A DNA stretch of 64,000 nucleotides, taken from Halomonas sp. Its GTDB lineage: Bacteria > Pseudomonadota > Gammaproteobacteria > Pseudomonadales > Halomonadaceae. Below the pieces are notes generated by a model. The model made no database searches and had not been told where the DNA came from. It worked only from the letters and a program-made list of their open reading frames with translations. The position numbers and the translations under genes were made by a program. Of the stretch, positions 1-8,705 are shown piece by piece (position 1 is the stretch's first letter; each line of letters begins with the position of its first letter). The stretch spans positions 1 to 64,000 of the forward strand of contig NZ_JAKDUR010000004.1 of NCBI RefSeq assembly GCF_030457605.1. The letters run 5' to 3'.

Positions 1-176
1 GCCGGAACCCAGGCCCGAGGCAAAGCAGCCGCAAAAGGCTGAGGCGCCCAAAGCGCAGCAAGACGTGGCGCCAGCCGCCGAGCCTGCTTCCGAGCCCAAG
101 CCGACAGCACCTTCGCCTGAGGCCGACAACACGCCGGAACCCAGGCCCGAGGCAGAGCAGCCGCAAAAGGCCGAAG
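1..176 (+). repeat. 132-base-period in-frame repeat in the rne tail
   Basis: Bases 1-43 and 133-175 are nearly identical (a few substitutions). The period is 132 bases, or 44 codons, so the frame is kept. The copy at 1-43 lies at the window edge, so further copies upstream are possible. Confidence 0.75.
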
Positions 177-343
177 AGCCGAAAGCAACTGCCCCCCAAG
201 CGGAGCAGTCGGACGTGCCGGCTGAACCGGAAACGGCTGAAGCGAAACAGGAAACCGCTGCCCAGTCGCGCCGCCGCCGGCGGGCTCATAACGACCCGCG
301 TGAACAACGCCGGCGCCAGCAGCAGGAAAACAGCGCCGACTAG
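1..343 (+). CDS. rne: Ribonuclease E, C-terminal tail (5' partial)
   Basis: The reading frame is open from the left edge and stops at 341-343, giving about 113 residues. They are almost all Ala, Pro, Glu, Lys and Gln, followed by an arginine run (RRRRR) and a basic Gln-rich end. This is the composition of the disordered C-terminal half of RNase E, the scaffold for the RNA degradosome and for RNA binding. The catalytic half lies outside the window. An in-frame repeat is visible: PEPRPEAKQPQKAEAP at the start recurs as PEPRPEAEQPQKAEEP 44 residues later. The assignment rests on composition and on convergence with murB, an order I recall from pseudomonads. Another low-complexity basic protein cannot be excluded. 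Confidence 0.7.
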   Translation, partial: PEPRPEAKQPQKAEAPKAQQDVAPAAEPASEPKPTAPSPEADNTPEPRPEAEQPQKAEEPKATAPQAEQSDVPAEPETAEAKQETAAQSRRRRRAHNDPREQRRRQQQENSAD

Positions 344-360
344 TATCATTAACGCAACAG

Positions 361-395
361 AAAGCCCGATACCTTGCGGTACCGGGCTTTTTTTA
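361..395. terminator. Bidirectional intrinsic terminator between rne and murB
   Basis: The arms AAAGCCCGATACC (361-373) and GGTACCGGGCTTT (378-390) flank a four-base loop and are followed by a T run on the plus strand. The A-rich left arm gives a T-rich end on the minus strand. The single mismatch becomes a G-U pair in the minus-strand RNA. It sits between two convergent genes. Confidence 0.85.
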
Positions 396-432
396 TCCCT
401 GACGTTTGTCTATCGCCGCCCAACAGGGCCGC

Positions 433-1458
433 TCAGGCGCTGATCGTACGAGGTTCCACTTCCAGCGCTACACCAAAGTTCTCTCTGACGGCATCGGCCA
501 CCTGCCCGGCAGCATACTCAAGCCCCTCACGATCACCGTTACCCAGATGCACCAGCACCAGTGCCTGGCGCTCATGCACACCAAACGCCCCAAAGCGCTG
601 CCCTTTCAGGCCGCAGCGGTCAATCAGCCAGCCGGCGGCCAGCTTGCAACCTCCGCTTGCCAGGGGAAAATGTGGCATATCCGGATGCCTCGCAAGCAGG
701 CGTTGCGCAGCGGCTTCACCCACCACAGGATTCTTGAAGAAACTGCCCGCATTGGGCAAACATTGCGGGTCAGGCAGTTTTTCCTGCCGAATGCGGCTGA
801 CCGTTTGCGCCACCTCAAGAGCGCTGGGCGCGTCACCTGCGCGGGCAGCAAGATCCCCGTAACCCAGCACTGGCCGGGGCGCGCGGCTCAGTTTCAGCAT
901 CAGACGCGTAATAGCCACCTTTCCCGCCAGCTCGCGCTTGAAGATGCTGTCCCGATAGCCAAACCGGCACTCGCGGCGCGACAGCCAACGGGTCTGACCA
1001 TCAGTCAACGACATGATCTGGACCTCCGTCAACACATCGGCCAGCTCAACGCCGTAGGCGCCGATATTCTGTACCGGTGCTGCTCCGCAGTCGCCGGGAA
1101 TCAGGGCAAGATTTTCCACTCCCCACAAACCCCGCGCGGCCAGCGCCATGACCAGCGTGTGCCAGTTCACGCCGGCGCCCACCTGGGCAAAAGTATGCTC
1201 GCCATGACGTTCCAACCACCACTGGCCAAGCGCTGGGTGCACTACAACGCCGGGCAGCACCGGCGGCAACAGAACATTACTGCCGCCGCCCAGCAGCGTA
1301 ATGGGCAGCTTCTCGCGGCGAGCACGGCCAATGCAGCAACGCAGCCCGGACAATGTCCCCGGAGCGACAAAAAACTGCGCCCGGCTGGGCAGGCGCAGCG
1401 TATTGCTGCCGGTCAGATCACAATCGTGATACCACGGCGAGAAGTCGGGCAGCGGCAT
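433..1458 (-). CDS. murB: UDP-N-acetylenolpyruvoylglucosamine reductase MurB
   Basis: MurB is the cytoplasmic FAD enzyme that reduces UDP-GlcNAc-enolpyruvate with NADPH to UDP-MurNAc, the second committed step of peptidoglycan synthesis. At 341 residues it has the length of the type I (E. coli) family. The FAD-binding stretch LLGGGSNVL is near residues 55-63, and PVQNIGAYGVE near 128-138. YRDS (168-171) supplies the active-site Arg, NAGSFFKNP (236-244) the proton-donor Ser239, and a C-terminal Glu lies near residue 333. Its ATG overlaps the stop of the upstream phosphatase gene by one base (TAATG), so the two are probably translationally coupled. It is the last gene of the minus-strand cluster before the terminator. 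Confidence 0.96.
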   Translation of the reverse strand: MPLPDFSPWYHDCDLTGSNTLRLPSRAQFFVAPGTLSGLRCCIGRARREKLPITLLGGGSNVLLPPVLPGVVVHPALGQWWLERHGEHTFAQVGAGVNWHTLVMALAARGLWGVENLALIPGDCGAAPVQNIGAYGVELADVLTEVQIMSLTDGQTRWLSRRECRFGYRDSIFKRELAGKVAITRLMLKLSRAPRPVLGYGDLAARAGDAPSALEVAQTVSRIRQEKLPDPQCLPNAGSFFKNPVVGEAAAQRLLARHPDMPHFPLASGGCKLAAGWLIDRCGLKGQRFGAFGVHERQALVLVHLGNGDREGLEYAAGQVADAVRENFGVALEVEPRTISA

Positions 1459-1922
1459 TACGGTGCGGCTTCAATATGTTTGATCAGCCCCCGGGAGGCC
1501 GCGTCGATCATGTCGAGCACGTCCTCAAACCCCTGATCGCCGCCATAATACGGATCCGGCACTTCACCCTGCGGCGTTCCGGCAAAGGCGAGGAACAACT
1601 CGATATGCGCCTTGTGCGCATCCGGCTCCATGGCACGAATATCACGCAGGTTGCCGTAATCCATCGGCAGAATGTAATCGAACGCATGAAAATCATCACG
1701 GTTGAACTGGCGCGCGCTAAGCCCGCTGATGTCGATATCCCGACGTCTGGCCGCCGCCTGCGCGCGGGCATCGGGCGGATTGCCCGCATGCCAGTCACCG
1801 ATGCCGCAGGAATCCACCGTTATACGCTGCTCAAGCCCGGCCTGCTCTACTGCCCGACGAAACACGCCTTCGGCGCTTGGCGAACGGCAGATATTACCCA
1901 GGCAGACAAATAGCACCTTCAT
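1458..1922 (-). CDS. Low molecular weight protein-tyrosine phosphatase
   Basis: The 154-residue protein has the family's P-loop CX5R at the very N-terminus (CLGNICRS, residues 7-14) and the general-acid motif DPYY at 123-126. The family removes phosphate from tyrosine residues. In bacteria the partner is often a polysaccharide-export BY-kinase (Wzb/Wzc pairs), but no such kinase is in this window, so the substrate is unknown. The start overlaps the kdsB stop in an ATGA, and its stop overlaps the murB start by one base. Placement between kdsB and murB suggests co-transcription with envelope genes rather than with a capsule locus. Confidence 0.93.
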   Translation of the reverse strand: MKVLFVCLGNICRSPSAEGVFRRAVEQAGLEQRITVDSCGIGDWHAGNPPDARAQAAARRRDIDISGLSARQFNRDDFHAFDYILPMDYGNLRDIRAMEPDAHKAHIELFLAFAGTPQGEVPDPYYGGDQGFEDVLDMIDAASRGLIKHIEAAP

Positions 1923-2725
1923 GGTTTCTCCCTCTCAGCATTAACGGTGCAGGACGCCAGACACTGGCGTACCCGCTCAAGATCTTCAGGCGTATCCACG
2001 CCGGGCGGATTGACCGCACAGGCCAGCGCCACCTGAATGGCATGCCCCCGCTGCAGCGCACGTAGTTGTTCAAGCTGTTCCAACTGCTCAAGCGCGGCCG
2101 GTGGCCAGTCGCGATAGGCATACAGGAATGCCGCACGATAGGCGTAAATCCCGATATGGCGCAGCCAGGCATCCGTCGACAGCAACGCTGGCGCCGCCGT
2201 GAAGTTCTCACGGTCCCAGGGCACCGGCGCACGGGAAAAGTAAAGCGCACGCCCGTCAAAGGCACGCACTACCTTGACCACATTGGGGTTGAACAGCGAC
2301 TCCACCTCGGTAATCGGTTCGGCAAGCGTTGCCATCGACGCCGCCGGATCATCGGCCAGCCGCGCAGCTACCTGATCAATCAACGCTGGCGGTATGAGCG
2401 GCTCGTCTCCCTGCACGTTAACCACCAGCGCGTCATCATCAAGCTCAAGCGCGGTGGCCACCTCGGCCAGCCGATCGGTGCCCGATGCATGATCAGCGCG
2501 GGTCATGACCACCTCGGCCCCGTAGGGTTCAAGCGCCTGCTGAATGCGCTCGTCATCCGTGGCAACGACCACGCGCGCCGCGTTGCTCTGGCAGGCACGG
2601 CGCCAGACGTGGGCAATCATTGGCTCATCGGCAATCGTCAGCAATGGCTTGCCCGGCAGCCGTGACGAGGCATAGCGCGCCGGAATCACCGCGATAAACC
2701 TGGGTACACACCCGAGCTCGGCCAT
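1919..2725 (-). CDS. kdsB: 3-deoxy-manno-octulosonate cytidylyltransferase KdsB
   Basis: KdsB activates Kdo with CTP to CMP-Kdo for the inner core of LPS, in the cytoplasm. The 268 residues carry the nucleotide-binding signature [15 protein letters not shown] near residues 14-28, followed by the usual VVATDDERI and [10 protein letters not shown] segments. The ATG directly abuts the stop of the upstream Trm112-like gene (TGAATG), and the 3' end overlaps the phosphatase start. Other Kdo genes, kdsD and kdsC, lie near 56-58 kb, so the pathway is split across two loci within this window. Confidence 0.96.
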   Translation of the reverse strand: MAELGCVPRFIAVIPARYASSRLPGKPLLTIADEPMIAHVWRRACQSNAARVVVATDDERIQQALEPYGAEVVMTRADHASGTDRLAEVATALELDDDALVVNVQGDEPLIPPALIDQVAARLADDPAASMATLAEPITEVESLFNPNVVKVVRAFDGRALYFSRAPVPWDRENFTAAPALLSTDAWLRHIGIYAYRAAFLYAYRDWPPAALEQLEQLEQLRALQRGHAIQVALACAVNPPGVDTPEDLERVRQCLASCTVNAEREKP

Positions 2726-2935
2726 TCAGGCGTCTCCTGTGCGGCCTGTGGATGCCGGCAGTTTTTCGTCAGCACTCAAGGGACGGGCCTCTTCGGGCAA
2801 CATGACCGGTATGTCATCGCTAATCGGGTACGCCAGACCGTCATACAGGCAGTAAAGCTCCCGAGCTTCGCGCACATATTTAAGCTTGCCCTGGCACATC
2901 GGGCATACCAGCATGGCCAGCAGTTGTTTATCCAT
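2726..2935 (-). CDS. Trm112-family (YcaR-like) small protein
   Basis: This is a 69-residue protein starting MDKQLLAMLVCPMC. A longer frame is open upstream, but the ATG at 2935 has a clear AGGAGA about 7 bases before it and matches the family's N-terminus. The family has a zinc-ribbon-like fold; here one CPxC pair is visible near residue 11, then LYCLYDGLAYPISDDIPVML, the typical conserved core. In eukaryotes Trm112 activates methyltransferases; the bacterial role is not settled. Its start overlaps the end of lpxK by 8 bases, and its stop touches kdsB. The lpxK - Trm112-like - kdsB neighbourhood is widespread in gammaproteobacteria. Confidence 0.9.
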   Translation of the reverse strand: MDKQLLAMLVCPMCQGKLKYVREARELYCLYDGLAYPISDDIPVMLPEEARPLSADEKLPASTGRTGDA

Positions 2936-3944
2936 CAGCGTGTCTCCTGCAGGAAAGGGCTGACAGCCGCGCGGCCAGCCAGTCTTCAAATTCCGGGGGC
3001 AACACTGCCTCCACGTCCAGCACCCAGCTGTCCGGCGGCGCCCAGGGGTGGCATTTCACTGCGTCCTTGGCCGTCATGACCAGCGCTTGCCCGTCGCTCA
3101 CGGCAAGGTCACGGGCCGTAAAGCGGTGATGATCGGCAAAACCGTGCCAGCTACCGTGCACGCCAAGCGCTTCCAGCGTGGTAAAAAAGCGTGCCGGGCG
3201 GCCAATCCCGGCGATTCCGCGGACCGGCAGCGCAAACGGCAGCGGGGTCAGCGCATGCGTTTGCCCCGTCGCCAGCCGGCGCCAGCACTGCGGCGCCAAA
3301 TGCATGGGCTGCGTTGCCACATCAAGCGGAGTGCAGAGATCGCCGTTAACCAGCACTGCGTCTACATCGGCCAGCCGTTCGGGGGGCTCGCGCAGCGGGC
3401 CGGCCGGCAGGCACTGGCCGTTGCCAAGCCCCCGGGCACCATCCACCACCGCCAGCTCAATATCGCGTTCCAGAGCCAGATGCTGCAGCCCGTCGTCGCT
3501 TACGATGATATCGCAGCCATCATCCAGCAGCGCTTTTACGCCACGGGAACGCTCGGGGTCGGCTACCACGGCGACTCCGGTTTGCTGTACCAGCATCAAG
3601 GGCTCGTCGCCGCTTTGTGTTACCGATGTTTGCGGCGTTACCCGTAGCGGATAGCGTGCCGCCTTGCCGCCGTAGCCCCGGGTAATAATGCCGGGCGTAT
3701 AGCCCTGACCACCAAGCCAGCGCACAAGCCAGGCCACCAGCGGTGACTTCCCGGTGCCACCCAGGGTGATATTACCCACCACGATAACCGGCACCGGGGC
3801 CCGCCACGTCGCTCTTGTGCCGCTGGCATACGCGCGCCGGTGGCGCTCCATGAGCTGACGATAGAGCGCGGCCAGCGGGCGCAGCGGATAAAGCCAGGCG
3901 CTTCCCCTATAGGCCGCACTCACCCAGCGCCGGGCCAGGCTCAT
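2928..3944 (-). CDS. lpxK: Tetraacyldisaccharide 4'-kinase LpxK
   Basis: LpxK phosphorylates the 4' position of the lipid A disaccharide precursor at the inner face of the cytoplasmic membrane. The 338-residue protein has the extended P-loop GNITLGGTGKSP at 57-68 and the conserved SDDGLQH at 149-155. A weakly hydrophobic N-terminus is consistent with membrane association. Its ATG overlaps the msbA stop (ATGA, 3941-3944), so synthesis of lipid A and its flippase are coupled. Confidence 0.96.
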   Translation of the reverse strand: MSLARRWVSAAYRGSAWLYPLRPLAALYRQLMERHRRAYASGTRATWRAPVPVIVVGNITLGGTGKSPLVAWLVRWLGGQGYTPGIITRGYGGKAARYPLRVTPQTSVTQSGDEPLMLVQQTGVAVVADPERSRGVKALLDDGCDIIVSDDGLQHLALERDIELAVVDGARGLGNGQCLPAGPLREPPERLADVDAVLVNGDLCTPLDVATQPMHLAPQCWRRLATGQTHALTPLPFALPVRGIAGIGRPARFFTTLEALGVHGSWHGFADHHRFTARDLAVSDGQALVMTAKDAVKCHPWAPPDSWVLDVEAVLPPEFEDWLAARLSALSCRRHADG

Positions 3945-5677
3945 GCTGCGTCCTGAAACTGTAGCCGATGCAGCGCCGCATACGCACCGTCAATATTCAG
4001 CAGCTCGCGGTGGGTTCCCTGCTCGATGATACGCCCCTGCTCCATGACCACGATGCGGTCGGCCCGTTCGATGGTGGAAAGCCGGTGGGCAATGACCAGC
4101 GTTGTGCGCCCCTGGCAAACGTGTTCCAGCGCTTTTTGAATATAGCGTTCGGATTCGGTATCCAGCGCCGAGGTAGCCTCGTCAAGAATCAGGATCGGCG
4201 CGTCCTTGAAAATTGCCCGGGCAATCGCCAGTCGCTGGCGCTGCCCGCCAGATAGCATCACACCGTTATCGCCCACTTTGGTGTTATAGCCGTCAGGCAG
4301 TTTTTCGATAAATTCGTGGGCATAAGCCGCGCGCGCTGCGGCCTCGATCGTCTCCGCATCGGGCTCAATGGCGCCATAAGCGATATTTTCGGCAATACTG
4401 GTATTAAATAGCGTGACCTGCTGGGAAACCAGCGCGATCTGCTGACGCAGCGGGGCCAGCTCATAGTCCCGCACGTCAATCCCGTCAATGGCAATACGGC
4501 CGTCAGTGCAGGTGTAAAAACGCGGCAGCAGGCTGGCAAGAGTGGATTTGCCGCTGCCCGAGCGCCCAACAATGGCAACCAGTTCGCCGGCAGGAATGTC
4601 AAGGTTGATACCGTGTAGCACATCGGTCTGGTCTTCACCGTAACGAAAGCGTACATCCTCAAGTGTGATGTCACCATTCAGTCGCCGTGGCGGAAGTTCG
4701 CCGCTATCCTCTTCACCAGGCTCGTCCATCAGGCCGAAAAGCTCTGTTGCCGCGGCGATCCCCTTCTGGATTTCACTGTTGATTTCCGTCAGTTGACGCA
4801 CCGGCTTGGTCATTAGTGCTGCGGCGGTAATAAAAGCCACGAATTCACCCGGCGTCATGCTGTTAAGCAATGACGGCGCCATGGCCAGCCACACCAGCAC
4901 TGCCATGGAGAATGCGACCAGCATCAGGATGATCGGCGAACTGACCGCCTTGGTCAGCGCCTCTTTCATGCTCTGCCGGCGGTTCTCTTCACTGACACGC
5001 TCAAAGCGGCGCTTTTCATGGCTTTCAGCACCGTGAGTACGCACCACGCGATACCCCGATAGCACCTCGGACGCCACGTGGGTCACGTCTCCCATGGAGT
5101 TCTGGATACGCCTGGAAATGCGCCGGAAACGCTTGCTGGCATAGCTCACGACCAGCGAGATAATCGGCGTAACTGCCAGAAACAACAGGGTTAACAGCCA
5201 GTTGGTCCAGAACAGATAGCCCAGCAGACCAACCACAAACAACCCTTCGCGCAGCAGAATGGTCACCGCTTTGGTGGCCGCTCCCGCCACCTGTTCAACA
5301 TGGTAGGTCACCCGCGAGACCAGATGCCCGCTCGAATGATGATCAAAAAATGCGCCGGGCAGATGAAGCATGTGGGCAAACACATCGCAGCGCAGCGTAT
5401 GAATGACATAGCGTCCGACATACGCCATGAAGTAGGTGCTCAAAAAGGTGCCCAGCCCCCGAGCGGCAAACATGACCACCACAAACAGCGGCAAAAAGAA
5501 ACGAAACGACGCGTCCGGATTCTGGATACCGTCAATCAGGCGCTTCATCAGCTCGGCCAGCGCCGTGCTTGATGCCGCATAAATACAAAACCCCAGCACG
5601 GCAAGCATAAAGGCACGCCAATGCGGCCTGACATAACCCAGCAGACGTTTATAGATGGCCAATCCTGAATCGATCAC
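3941..5677 (-). CDS. msbA: Lipid A export ABC transporter MsbA
   Basis: MsbA flips core-lipid A across the inner membrane as a homodimer, each chain holding both a membrane and an ATPase domain. The 578 residues show a six-helix transmembrane domain (about 15-310), then Walker A GRSGSGKST (371-379), the Q-loop region, signature LSGGQ (475-479) and Walker B ILILDE (495-500) followed by ATSALD, with an H-loop in IAHRLST. It sits between comEC and lpxK, the same order as in E. coli. I recall exbB/exbD at this place in Pseudomonas. Confidence 0.95.
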   Translation of the reverse strand: MIDSGLAIYKRLLGYVRPHWRAFMLAVLGFCIYAASSTALAELMKRLIDGIQNPDASFRFFLPLFVVVMFAARGLGTFLSTYFMAYVGRYVIHTLRCDVFAHMLHLPGAFFDHHSSGHLVSRVTYHVEQVAGAATKAVTILLREGLFVVGLLGYLFWTNWLLTLLFLAVTPIISLVVSYASKRFRRISRRIQNSMGDVTHVASEVLSGYRVVRTHGAESHEKRRFERVSEENRRQSMKEALTKAVSSPIILMLVAFSMAVLVWLAMAPSLLNSMTPGEFVAFITAAALMTKPVRQLTEINSEIQKGIAAATELFGLMDEPGEEDSGELPPRRLNGDITLEDVRFRYGEDQTDVLHGINLDIPAGELVAIVGRSGSGKSTLASLLPRFYTCTDGRIAIDGIDVRDYELAPLRQQIALVSQQVTLFNTSIAENIAYGAIEPDAETIEAAARAAYAHEFIEKLPDGYNTKVGDNGVMLSGGQRQRLAIARAIFKDAPILILDEATSALDTESERYIQKALEHVCQGRTTLVIAHRLSTIERADRIVVMEQGRIIEQGTHRELLNIDGAYAALHRLQFQDAA

Positions 5678-5733
5678 GCGGACTCCCGGCGCTAATAGAT
5701 AATGCGCCCAATTCTACCTGAAGCCGGCGAGCA

Positions 5734-8034
5734 TCAACACCGCTTGCTCGGCGCACCACGTTCCGGCTGAATGCGAACAGCCTCGCCGGGTACCAGCCAG
5801 AACGTGAGCGCACCGTCATGAGCCGTATTCCAAAGGCAGCTCTGTTGCTGACGAAAGCGCCGCACAACGGCGTCTACCGGATGCTGAAAGCGATTGTCAC
5901 GCCCGGCGCTGAAAATCACCTGCCGCGGCGCGGCGGTGCGCACAAACTGAACGCCGGAACTTGTCCCGCTGCCGTGATGCCCTGCCACCAGCACGCTCAC
6001 CGGTGTATCAACCTCACGCAAAAATTGTCGCTCGACCTTGGCACTCACATCTCCGGTAATCAAGAACCGGTGTCCGCCAGCCGTCACCTGCAACACGCAG
6101 GAACGGTCGTTGGGCGAAAGATCATTGCGGCCTTGCGGCGGCCAAAGGTTCTCAAACGTCACGCCTTCCTGCTGCCACTGCTGACCACGATGGCAGGCGG
6201 CCTGACCGGCCACCACGCTTTCCTGCAAAGGCGCCAGCCAGCGGCCAACCACATGGCGCTGCCTTAGTGCCCGGACCCCGCCGGCATGATCGGTGTCCGA
6301 ATGACTGACAATCACCCGTGCAAAGTGCCGCCCCGGTGGCCACAGCGTGTCAAGGGGCATAAATCCCGAGCGAAAACGCGGGCCGGTATCATAAAGCGTG
6401 CGTGTATTCCGCGTACGCAGCTCAATTAGCTGACCCTGACCAACATCGTATACCCGCACGCGTAGCGCACCTTCGGGCCAGGCCGGCATCGGCGCGGCAT
6501 AAAGCACCAATGGCACCAGCCCAAGGCTGAGCACGCGCAACACACGCGGCACCGCCGGCAGCCCCCAGCATAGCGCCAACAGCCCGAACGTGCCGGCAAG
6601 CCAGCCGGCTTGCCCGGGAGAAGGCTCCCACAGGGGTGCCGCTTCCACGGCAAGCGTCAGCAACTGATGCAACGGCACCAGCGCCTGGCTAAAACCCCAC
6701 CAGACCGCCTCGCTGACATACGGCAATGGCGCAACCAGCCAGCCCAGCAGTGCCCCGGGCACCAGCATCATGCTCACCCAGGGCACGGCCAGCAGATTAA
6801 CCAGCGGAGACAGCGGCGCAACGCGACCAAAAGCCAGCACCACGGCTCCCGCCATGACCGGCGCCAGCAACAGCTGCGAGCGGCCAAGCGCCCACAGCCA
6901 ACCGCGCACCCCCACGGGACGTGGCCGCCCCTGCCAAATCACAATCAGCCACGCCACGGCCAAAAAGGAAAGCCAAAAGCCCGGCCGCCAGACGGCCAGC
7001 GGGTCGCTTATCACGATAATCGCCAGCGCCAGCCACCACGCCTGCCACGCACCGGGGGCATGCCGACCGCTTAAGCTCCAGAGGCCGATGAGCGTCATCA
7101 CCATGGCACGCATGGCCGGCGGCGAAAGCCCTGCAAGTACCGCATAAGCCATGGCACAAGCGGCGGCAGCCCACCATGGCCAGATCCGCAACCGCCAGTT
7201 CCGGGGCGTCAGAAGTCGCGCCGCCGTACGCGCCAGCCACAACCCGAAAGAGGCCACCAGCCCCACATGCAGGCCGGAAATCACTACCAGGTGGGTAGTA
7301 CCGCTGGCATTAAGTAGCGCCCAGTCGTCCCGGGTCAGTTCCCCGCTTGCCCCAAGTGTAAGTGCCGCCAGCCAGCGACGGGCGGTATCATCCGCCACGC
7401 GGTCATCGAGAAACGCCAACGCCCGGTTTTTCAGCGCCACACCGGCAGGCGCCATACGTTTGGATTCAGGGCTTTGACGAACATAGCCCGTGGCATGAAT
7501 GCCTTCACGCCATAACCAGTTACCGTAATCAAAGCTGTGGGGATTACGAAAACCATGTGGCACACGCAGCCGCAGCGTCATTGTCCAGCGCTCGCCGGGA
7601 CGTACCCTCAGCGGGTGATACGCACTGACCCGCACGGTGCCCAGCCGCCCGCAATCGGGCAGGCCGGCAGGCGCTTCACAACGTGTAATTTCAAGCATCA
7701 GGCGGGTAACGCCGGCCACATCACTGGCGCTGATGATGCGGGCGTCAACGTTCAGGTCAGCGCCACCCAGCCCCGCCGGCAAGCGACTGGCATGCTCGTG
7801 CAGTACGCCGCCATAAGCCAGCAGCAACACACCCAGAAGCCCTGCCCAGCGAATACCGGCAAGGCCCGTACACAGCATCAAAATGGCCAGTATGGCACTG
7901 AACAACAGTGGATAATGCGTGCCCGCGCCGATAGCGGCGAGCCCTGCTCCCAGCAGTGCCGCTGCCGCTAGTGGAAGCGCAGCGCCCGGGCGCATACGCT
8001 GCCAGCACGCTCCGGGCCATCGAATATCTGCCAT
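5734..8034 (-). CDS. comEC: ComEC/Rec2-family DNA uptake channel
   Basis: ComEC moves single-stranded DNA across the inner membrane during natural transformation. The 766-residue protein has two N-terminal hydrophobic helices, a soluble OB-like region, the Competence domain with HLVVISGLHVG (248-258) and many membrane helices up to about residue 515. A C-terminal metallo-beta-lactamase-like domain follows, with DVGQG (530-534) and the metal motif HSDTDHAGG (578-586). All three parts are present and intact, so the protein should be functional, though competence itself cannot be inferred from one gene. It is the first gene of the minus-strand run to murB; 56 bases separate it from msbA. Confidence 0.94.
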   Translation of the reverse strand: MADIRWPGACWQRMRPGAALPLAAAALLGAGLAAIGAGTHYPLLFSAILAILMLCTGLAGIRWAGLLGVLLLAYGGVLHEHASRLPAGLGGADLNVDARIISASDVAGVTRLMLEITRCEAPAGLPDCGRLGTVRVSAYHPLRVRPGERWTMTLRLRVPHGFRNPHSFDYGNWLWREGIHATGYVRQSPESKRMAPAGVALKNRALAFLDDRVADDTARRWLAALTLGASGELTRDDWALLNASGTTHLVVISGLHVGLVASFGLWLARTAARLLTPRNWRLRIWPWWAAAACAMAYAVLAGLSPPAMRAMVMTLIGLWSLSGRHAPGAWQAWWLALAIIVISDPLAVWRPGFWLSFLAVAWLIVIWQGRPRPVGVRGWLWALGRSQLLLAPVMAGAVVLAFGRVAPLSPLVNLLAVPWVSMMLVPGALLGWLVAPLPYVSEAVWWGFSQALVPLHQLLTLAVEAAPLWEPSPGQAGWLAGTFGLLALCWGLPAVPRVLRVLSLGLVPLVLYAAPMPAWPEGALRVRVYDVGQGQLIELRTRNTRTLYDTGPRFRSGFMPLDTLWPPGRHFARVIVSHSDTDHAGGVRALRQRHVVGRWLAPLQESVVAGQAACHRGQQWQQEGVTFENLWPPQGRNDLSPNDRSCVLQVTAGGHRFLITGDVSAKVERQFLREVDTPVSVLVAGHHGSGTSSGVQFVRTAAPRQVIFSAGRDNRFQHPVDAVVRRFRQQQSCLWNTAHDGALTFWLVPGEAVRIQPERGAPSKRC

Positions 8035-8098
8035 CGTCTACCCGCTCCCTGGGTGAGTATCAAGGCATAACAACTGCATAGCCGAAGCCAGCCACTAT

Positions 8099-8126
8099 AT
8101 GGATAATGGCAAGTCATGGATAATGG
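8099..8126. repeat. 11-base direct repeat in the comEC/DUF2062 intergenic region
   Basis: ATGGATAATGG occurs at 8099-8109 and again at 8116-8126, a 17-base period, in the 119-base divergent intergenic region. It is 28 bases before the DUF2062 start. It could be a regulator site or chance; no function is claimed. Confidence 0.5.
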
Positions 8127-8153
8127 ATAGCCTTAAAGGCAAGAGTAATCAAC

Positions 8154-8705
8154 ATGCCGCGCCGGTTCTTGCAGCGTTACATGCCCAGGCCCGACACCTT
8201 GAAACGTCAGCGTTCGCTGCGTTTCATGGCGCCGCTTATTGCGGATCCGAGGCTTTGGCTTTTAACTCGCCGCAGTGTCGCCAATGCTTTTAGCGTGGGG
8301 ATATTCTGCGCGTTGCTGCCCATTCCCTTCCAGATGGTAGCAGCAGCTCTTGGTGCGCGTCTGAGTCGTTGCAACCTGGCGCTGGCGGTGGGCCTTGTGT
8401 GGATCACCAATCCGCTTACCATGCCGCTGATCTTTTACGCCAACTACCGTTTGGGCTCGCTGTTTCTGGACGCTCCCGTCCGCGACGCGCCCGTACATCT
8501 GTCCACCCAATGGATAGCCGAGCAGATACACGACATTCTGCCGGCGCTGTTTCTCGGCTCGCTGATTTCGGCGGTACTTTTGGCCGTGCTGGCGAATGCC
8601 GGCATCCGGCTTATCTGGCGCTGGCACGTCTCCCGGCACTGGAAGCGCCGGCGGCAAAAACGCCGCCAGCGCCGCGCCCGTATCGAAGCCGAGTTTGACG
8701 ATTAA
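8154..8705 (+). CDS. DUF2062 family membrane protein
   Basis: The 183-residue protein begins with a basic amphipathic stretch. The DUF2062 core follows (RRSVANAFSVGIFCALLP, then WITNPLTMPLIFYANYRLG) with two to three membrane segments, and the end is very basic (KRRRQKRRQRR). The function of this family is unknown; it is often found near comEC or lolD genes in gammaproteobacteria, as here. Its stop TAA shares bases with the stop of lolD on the other strand (8702-8705), so the two genes end tail-to-tail with no room for a terminator between them. Confidence 0.88.
   Translation: MPRRFLQRYMPRPDTLKRQRSLRFMAPLIADPRLWLLTRRSVANAFSVGIFCALLPIPFQMVAAALGARLSRCNLALAVGLVWITNPLTMPLIFYANYRLGSLFLDAPVRDAPVHLSTQWIAEQIHDILPALFLGSLISAVLLAVLANAGIRLIWRWHVSRHWKRRRQKRRQRRARIEAEFDD

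Noticed and set aside
8035-8153. Direct repeat at 8099-8126 as a phage attachment site or iteron
   Set aside because: Only two 11-base copies, no integrase or replication gene nearby; too little to claim more than a possible regulator site.
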